Assembly (NCBI GenBank): GCA_900550145.1
Contig: URRF01000002.1
Span: 8,982-72,981 of the forward strand
DNA length: 64,000 nt
Direction of reading: 5' to 3'
Source: an uncultured Mollicutes bacterium
GTDB lineage: Bacteria > Bacillota_I > Bacilli_A > RF39 > UBA660
Shown here: piece after piece, positions 60,195 through 64,000 of the stretch
Layout: the number at the start of each line of letters is the position of its first letter
How positions within the stretch are numbered: position 1 is the first letter of the stretch
The notes under the pieces: model-generated
Databases searched by the model: none
Told to the model about the DNA's origin: nothing
Seen by the model: the letters and a program-made list of their open reading frames with translations, nothing else
Position numbers and translations under genes: made by a program

Positions 60195-62702
60195 ATGCAA
60201 GACGTAATAAAAAAAATATATGATTATTCACTCGAAGAGATAATGGGTGAAAGATTTGGAAGATATTCGAAGTATATTATTCAAGATAGAGCAATACCAG
60301 ATGTAAGGGATGGTTTAAAACCAGTTCAGAGAAGAATATTGTATTCTATGTATAAAGAAAAAAATACTTATGATAAACCATATAGAAAGAGCGCTAGAAG
60401 TGTTGGAGATATTATGGGTAAATTTCATCCACATGGAGATTCTTCAATATATGATGCTTTGGTAAGGTTGAGTCAACCATGGAAGAGTAACACTCCATTT
60501 GTTGATATGCACGGTAATAATGGTTCAATAGATGGGGATAGTCCTGCTGCAATGCGTTATACAGAAGCAAGATTATCTAAAATAGCAATGGAAATGCTAA
60601 AGGATATTGATAAAGATACAGTTATATTTGCTCCTAATTATGACGATTCATTGCTTGAACCAACTATATTACCTGCTAAATTTCCTAATTTGCTTGTAAA
60701 TGGTACAACTGGAATAAGTGCTGGATATGCAACTAATATTCCTCCACATAATTTATCTGAGGTAATAGATGCGACTATATATAGAATTGATTATCCTAAT
60801 TCTAAATTAGAAACAATAATGGATATAATAAAGGGACCTGATTTTCCTACTGGTGCTATTGTAGAAGGAATTAATGAAATAAAGAAGGCATATCAAACAG
60901 GTAAAGGTAAAATAGTAATAAAGGCAAAAACAAGGATTGAAAAAAATCAAATAATAATAGATGAAATACCATTTGAGGTAAATAAGGCAAATTTAGTAAA
61001 AACAATTGATGAAATAAGAGTTAATAAGAAAATAGATGGAATAACTGAGGTACGTGATGAAACTGATAGAGATGGTATTAGAATAGCAATAGATATAAAA
61101 AAGGAAGCAAATAGTGATTTAATACTTAATTATTTATTTAAGAATACAGAGCTTCAGGTATCATATGGGTTTAATATGATAGCTATTGTAAATAGAAGAC
61201 CAAAATTATTAGGTATACTTGATATATTGGATGCTTATATTGTACATAAAAAGGAAGTAACTATAAAGAAAAATGAGTTTGATCTTGCACATGCTAAAGC
61301 AAGATTGCATATAGTAGAGGGCTTAATTAAAGCAATAGGTATATTAGATGAAGTTATATCTACGATTAGAAGTAGTAAAAATAGAAGTGATTCTGAAATT
61401 AATCTTATGAATAAGTTTGGTTTTACTGATAAGCAAGCAAAGGCAATAGTTGAATTGCAATTATATAGATTGTCTAATACTGATATAACTTTATTAGAAG
61501 AAGAAATGAGTAATTTAAATAAAATTATAAGTGCAATAGAAGAAATATTGAAAGATGAGAATAAGTTGAAAACATATATGAAGGAAGAACTTAGGAAAAT
61601 AAAACAGGAATATGGTGTTGAAAGAAAAACATTAATAAAAGATGAAATAACAGAAATAAAAATAGATACTACTATGATGATTCCAAAAGAAGATGTGATA
61701 GTTGTTGTTAGTAAAGATGGATATGTAAAAAGGGTATCTTTAAGAAGTTATTCTGCATCGATGAATGAAGATACGTTAGTAAAAGAAGATGATTATGTAA
61801 TTGGTTTATATGAAATGAATACATTAGATACATTACTTTTATTTACTAATTTAGGTAATTATTTATATGTTCCAGTATATGAAATAGTTGAGGCGAAGTG
61901 GAAAGAACTTGGAAAGCATATAAGTAATATAATACCTTTAAAAGAAAATGAAAATATAGTTGGTTGTATGCCTGTTTATGATTTTGATAAAGATTTATAT
62001 GTAACAACATTTACACGTTTAGGTATGATAAAAAGAACTAAGTTATCTGATTATAAGTTGCTTAGATATTCAAAACCAGTTTTAAACATAAAATTAAAAG
62101 ATAATGATTATGTTACTAATATAAGTTATATGACTTATAATAATGTAATAATTACTACAGAGAATGGTTATTCATTAATATTTGATATAAGTGAAGTACC
62201 AATAACAGGTGTGAAATCTTCTGGAGTAAAATCAATAAATCTAAAAGATGATTATGTAACAAATGGAATAATATTTAATGAATCAAATGAATTTTTATCT
62301 GTTATTACAAATAAAGGTACAGGTAAAAGAGTAAGATTACATGATCTTGAGAAATGTGTAAGAGCAAGAAGAGGAACAATGGTTATAAGGGAGGTTAAAA
62401 CTAATCCACATAAGATAGTTAAAACGCTTATAATTAATTCAAAAGATTTACTATTAATAAAGACGAAAAATGATATTAAGAAAATAAAGAATACAGAACT
62501 TCCTATAATGGATAGGTATAGTACTGGTTCTGCTATATCAAAAGAAATAATAGATGTTGGTGTAGTGAAAAGGTTAGAAAACAAAGATAATATGTTTGAA
62601 ATAATAAAGGAGGATATTAAAGAAAATGAAGTGTCATTAGAGGAAGTTGATAATAAAATGCTTACAATAGATGATTTTTTAAAAGATATAAGTTCTATGT
62701 AA
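60195..62702 (+). CDS. parC: DNA topoisomerase IV subunit A
   Basis: A type II topoisomerase subunit of 835 residues. The N-terminal part has RFGRYSKYIIQDRAIPDVRDGLKPVQRRILY, the quinolone region GKFHPHGDSSIYDALVRLSQPW and MRYTEARLSK with the catalytic Tyr. The C-terminal part is the beta-pinwheel. The quinolone-critical Ser in HGDSSIYDA is unchanged, which predicts no target resistance at that position. Topo IV decatenates chromosomes. ParE is normally just upstream but is not in this window. ParC rather than GyrA is chosen from the start (YDYSLEEIMGERFG) and the lack of a GyrA box. Confidence 0.95.
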   Translation: MQDVIKKIYDYSLEEIMGERFGRYSKYIIQDRAIPDVRDGLKPVQRRILYSMYKEKNTYDKPYRKSARSVGDIMGKFHPHGDSSIYDALVRLSQPWKSNTPFVDMHGNNGSIDGDSPAAMRYTEARLSKIAMEMLKDIDKDTVIFAPNYDDSLLEPTILPAKFPNLLVNGTTGISAGYATNIPPHNLSEVIDATIYRIDYPNSKLETIMDIIKGPDFPTGAIVEGINEIKKAYQTGKGKIVIKAKTRIEKNQIIIDEIPFEVNKANLVKTIDEIRVNKKIDGITEVRDETDRDGIRIAIDIKKEANSDLILNYLFKNTELQVSYGFNMIAIVNRRPKLLGILDILDAYIVHKKEVTIKKNEFDLAHAKARLHIVEGLIKAIGILDEVISTIRSSKNRSDSEINLMNKFGFTDKQAKAIVELQLYRLSNTDITLLEEEMSNLNKIISAIEEILKDENKLKTYMKEELRKIKQEYGVERKTLIKDEITEIKIDTTMMIPKEDVIVVVSKDGYVKRVSLRSYSASMNEDTLVKEDDYVIGLYEMNTLDTLLLFTNLGNYLYVPVYEIVEAKWKELGKHISNIIPLKENENIVGCMPVYDFDKDLYVTTFTRLGMIKRTKLSDYKLLRYSKPVLNIKLKDNDYVTNISYMTYNNVIITTENGYSLIFDISEVPITGVKSSGVKSINLKDDYVTNGIIFNESNEFLSVITNKGTGKRVRLHDLEKCVRARRGTMVIREVKTNPHKIVKTLIINSKDLLLIKTKNDIKKIKNTELPIMDRYSTGSAISKEIIDVGVVKRLENKDNMFEIIKEDIKENEVSLEEVDNKMLTIDDFLKDISSM

Positions 62703-62743
62703 AAGAAAACATACATTTGCATAAGATATTATAGGTGAATGTA

Positions 62744-63073
62744 ATGGATAGAAAAGAAGAATTTAAAACGTTTGTGAGAAAATATCCCTCATTTGCAGAA
62801 TATGTTGGGAATAAAAGTACATCATGGCAAGAGTTGTATGAACTCTGGGATATGTATGGAGATGATGACAATGTATTTAAAAAATACAAAACTACTACTT
62901 CAAATGATTTAGGGAATATAATTTCAAGTATTAAGAATATAAATATGAATAATGTAAAAAAGAATTTAAATAGTATAGAAAAGGGTATTAAATTATTACA
63001 AGATTTTGTGAAGAAAGAAGATGTAATGCCTACATATACTCCAAGACCAATATTTAAGAAGTTTGAGGATTAA
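62744..63073 (+). CDS. ylbD: YlbD-like protein
   Basis: The protein of about 109 residues has FKTFVRKYPSFAEYVGNKSTSWQELYELWDMYG, the conserved N-terminal helices of the Bacilli YlbD family, annotated as a putative spore coat protein in B. subtilis although also found in non-spore-formers. I chose the ATG at 62744, 7 nt after AGGTG; an earlier GTG overlaps that site. The stop overlaps the next start by one base, and the neighbour is YlbE-like, the same order as in Bacillus. Confidence 0.8.
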   Translation: MDRKEEFKTFVRKYPSFAEYVGNKSTSWQELYELWDMYGDDDNVFKKYKTTTSNDLGNIISSIKNINMNNVKKNLNSIEKGIKLLQDFVKKEDVMPTYTPRPIFKKFED

Positions 63074-63294
63074 TGAATTTAAATACACAATTTAAAATTT
63101 ATAATGATGAATTATTGCATAGATATATTAGAGAGAATTCTTATTGGTATAAAATTTTAAATAGAAATCCAGATTTGATTAATGAAATGGTAAAAGAAAT
63201 GAAAGATAGATATAAACTTAATACAGGAGATAAAATAGAACGAATTGGTGAAAAACTTTCTATGATAGATACTATTCTTAAAGTAATAGAATAA
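63073..63294 (+). CDS. ylbE: YlbE-like protein
   Basis: The 73-residue protein has RYIRENSYWYKILNRNPDLINEM, the W-Y...R-N-P pattern of YlbE-like proteins. The function is unknown. It overlaps ylbD by one base. This is the last gene that clearly belongs to the Bacilli genome in this contig. Confidence 0.8.
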   Translation: MNLNTQFKIYNDELLHRYIRENSYWYKILNRNPDLINEMVKEMKDRYKLNTGDKIERIGEKLSMIDTILKVIE

Positions 63295-63350
63295 TAATGT
63301 TTGAAATATTAGATGAATTAAGAACAACGAGAGGACATATCGTAGTGGAT
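63295..63350. other. Probable chimeric assembly junction (Bacilli to Bacteroidota)
   Basis: Up to about 63330 the sequence is AT-rich with codons such as AGA, ATA and TTA. From about 63340 it uses CGT/CGA, CTG, GCG and GGC freely, and the encoded protein is a SusD homologue found only in Bacteroidota. The ORF reads through the join (FEILDELRTTRGHIVVDR), so the exact point cannot be set by frame alone. Confidence 0.8.
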
Positions 63351-63701
63351 CGAAATAAGTATAATACTCAAGATAAATTGCGGGAACTGGTGCGTAAGGA
63401 ACGTTGTCTCGAATTGGCAGGAGAAGGTTTGCGTAGGGCAGACTTACTTCGCTGGAGGGATACAACAGGAAAACCTTTGGCCGAAACAATTATGAATCAG
63501 ACATTGTATCGTATTTCAGGTACAGTGGATATGAAAGAAACGGATCCTACTCGTAGGGCAGTAATAGAATTACCAACAGCGGAGAATGAGAAATTTCGTA
63601 AATTGGAACAACTTAATTATGAGCCACATAACCGATACTTACCTTTTACACAAACGGAATTAGATCGGAATCCTAATTTGAAACAGAATGAAGGCTATTA
63701 G
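63297..63701 (+). CDS. SusD/RagB-family C-terminal fragment (Bacteroidota), artificial N-terminus
   Basis: The 134-residue frame contains KYNTQDKLRELVRKERCLELAGEGLRRADLLRWRD in consecutive parts, the hallmark RxERxxELAxEGxRxxDLxRW region of SusD-type outer-membrane glycan-binding lipoproteins. It ends KYLPFTQTELDRNPNLKQN-like (here RYLPFTQTELDRNPNLKQN), the normal SusD end. SusD is absent from Bacillota. The first 12 or so residues probably come from the Bacilli side of a mis-join, so the start is not biological. Confidence 0.85.
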   Translation: MFEILDELRTTRGHIVVDRNKYNTQDKLRELVRKERCLELAGEGLRRADLLRWRDTTGKPLAETIMNQTLYRISGTVDMKETDPTRRAVIELPTAENEKFRKLEQLNYEPHNRYLPFTQTELDRNPNLKQNEGY

Positions 63702-63728
63702 AACTTTTAAATATTAAATATAAATGAA

Positions 63729-64000
63729 ATGGAAAAAGTCAAGCGCTTTTTGATAAGCATTCTTTTGATATGCTTTGGAGCGGTGGTAATATTTGCTCAA
63801 GAACGCGTGGAGATTAAATATGGTCCATATTTGCAGAATCTGAAGGAAACAGAAACTACGATTGTTTGGGTGTCTAATAAACCTTCAATAGGTTGGGTAG
63901 AACTGGCTCCAGATGATGGATCTAATTTTTATCAAAAGGAGAGAAGTAGGTATTTTGATTCTAAGAATGGAGTGAAAAATACAAGTTTGATTCATAGCGT
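63729..64000 (+). CDS. Purple-acid-phosphatase-like protein, N-terminal part (Bacteroidota), cut by the window end
   Basis: The visible 90 codons begin EKVKRFLISILLICFGAVVIFAQ, a signal peptide of Bacteroidota style, followed by RVEIKYGPYLQNLKETETTIVWVSN and GWVELAPDDGS, the fibronectin-like N-terminal domain of purple-acid-phosphatase and metallophosphatase proteins. It lies 28 bp after the SusD fragment, as in polysaccharide-utilisation loci. The metal-binding domain lies beyond the window. The codon use differs clearly from that before 63.3 kb. Confidence 0.75.
   Translation, partial: MEKVKRFLISILLICFGAVVIFAQERVEIKYGPYLQNLKETETTIVWVSNKPSIGWVELAPDDGSNFYQKERSRYFDSKNGVKNTSLIHS

Noticed and set aside
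63297..63701. Horizontal transfer of a SusD gene into Bacilli
   Set aside because: The protein lacks its front half, the join is abrupt, codon use switches, and SusD needs an outer membrane; a mis-assembly explains all of these.
1..64000. tRNA or rRNA genes
   Set aside because: I looked for clover-leaf ends with GTTCGA-type T loops and for conserved rRNA blocks and saw none; a covariance search could still find a divergent one.

Overview
The window is very AT-rich DNA from a low-GC Bacillota, most like an uncultured, host-associated Bacilli lineage. TGA is used as a stop. Bacilli markers are EzrA, HelD, YlbD/YlbE, an infC-rpmI-rplT operon with an L20-type leader, a catalytically empty RNase J paralogue, and T-box riboswitches before leuS and tyrS. 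Peptidoglycan genes show it is walled. The taxonomic placement is inference. The last ~0.7 kb is foreign: from about 63.3 kb the codon use and the proteins (SusD C-terminus, purple-acid-phosphatase-like N-terminus) are those of Bacteroidota, so the contig end looks like a chimeric assembly join.

Layout. 0-11.9 kb: end of an ABC-F gene, a phage-type lysozyme/holin pair and MurE on the minus strand, then HelD, a wall-anchored surface protein, T-box-leuS, an FAD dehydrogenase and a LemA-like protein. 11.9-16.6 kb: a pseudopilin/BspA-type LRR protein behind a promoter with an 11-G spacer (probably phase-variable), trmL, and secreted proteins. 16.6-22.4 kb: a Tad-like (type IVc) pilus locus with CpaB, CpaF, TadB, TadC, pilin-like, TadE-like, TadZ-like and VirB2-like genes. 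22.4-27.2 kb: a lipoprotein, envelope proteins, and a helical protein beside a large protein with NlpC/P60-like and SpoIID-like regions. 27.2-29.7 kb: a Tyr T-box, a dimeric dUTPase gene split by an in-frame stop, tyrS and rlmH.

29.7-38.6 kb is an accessory island. A promoter, a 48-codon leader ORF and an attenuator precede a Rel-like HD/synthetase/TGS protein, an aldehyde-dehydrogenase/nucleotidyltransferase fusion, an arginyl-tRNA synthetase, an SDR oxidoreductase, an alkaline-phosphatase-superfamily hydrolase and a small S4-domain ORF. The island ends in remnants of a large serine recombinase and of a surface protein. 38.6-43.9 kb is core: rpsD, ezrA, a secreted protein and the RNase J paralogue. 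A degraded IS3-type element at about 44.1-45.4 kb carries a 63-bp copy of the tadC-like gene found 25 kb away.

45.5-58 kb holds an acyl-CoA-synthetase-like enzyme, two paralogous hybrid histidine kinases around a PlsC-like acyltransferase, and a second accessory operon: Gfo/Idh oxidoreductase, Nudix-like/methyltransferase fusion, histidine phosphatase, radical SAM enzyme and methyltransferase. It too has a leader ORF and attenuator. A ~143-bp direct repeat of the kinase gene end flanks this 8.3-kb interval. 58-63.3 kb is core again: infC (AUA start), rpmI, rplT, parC, ylbD and ylbE.

The best candidates for an undescribed system are the two attenuator-led operons. Their gene sets match no pathway I can name, their leader peptides resemble each other, and both sit beside recombination scars.
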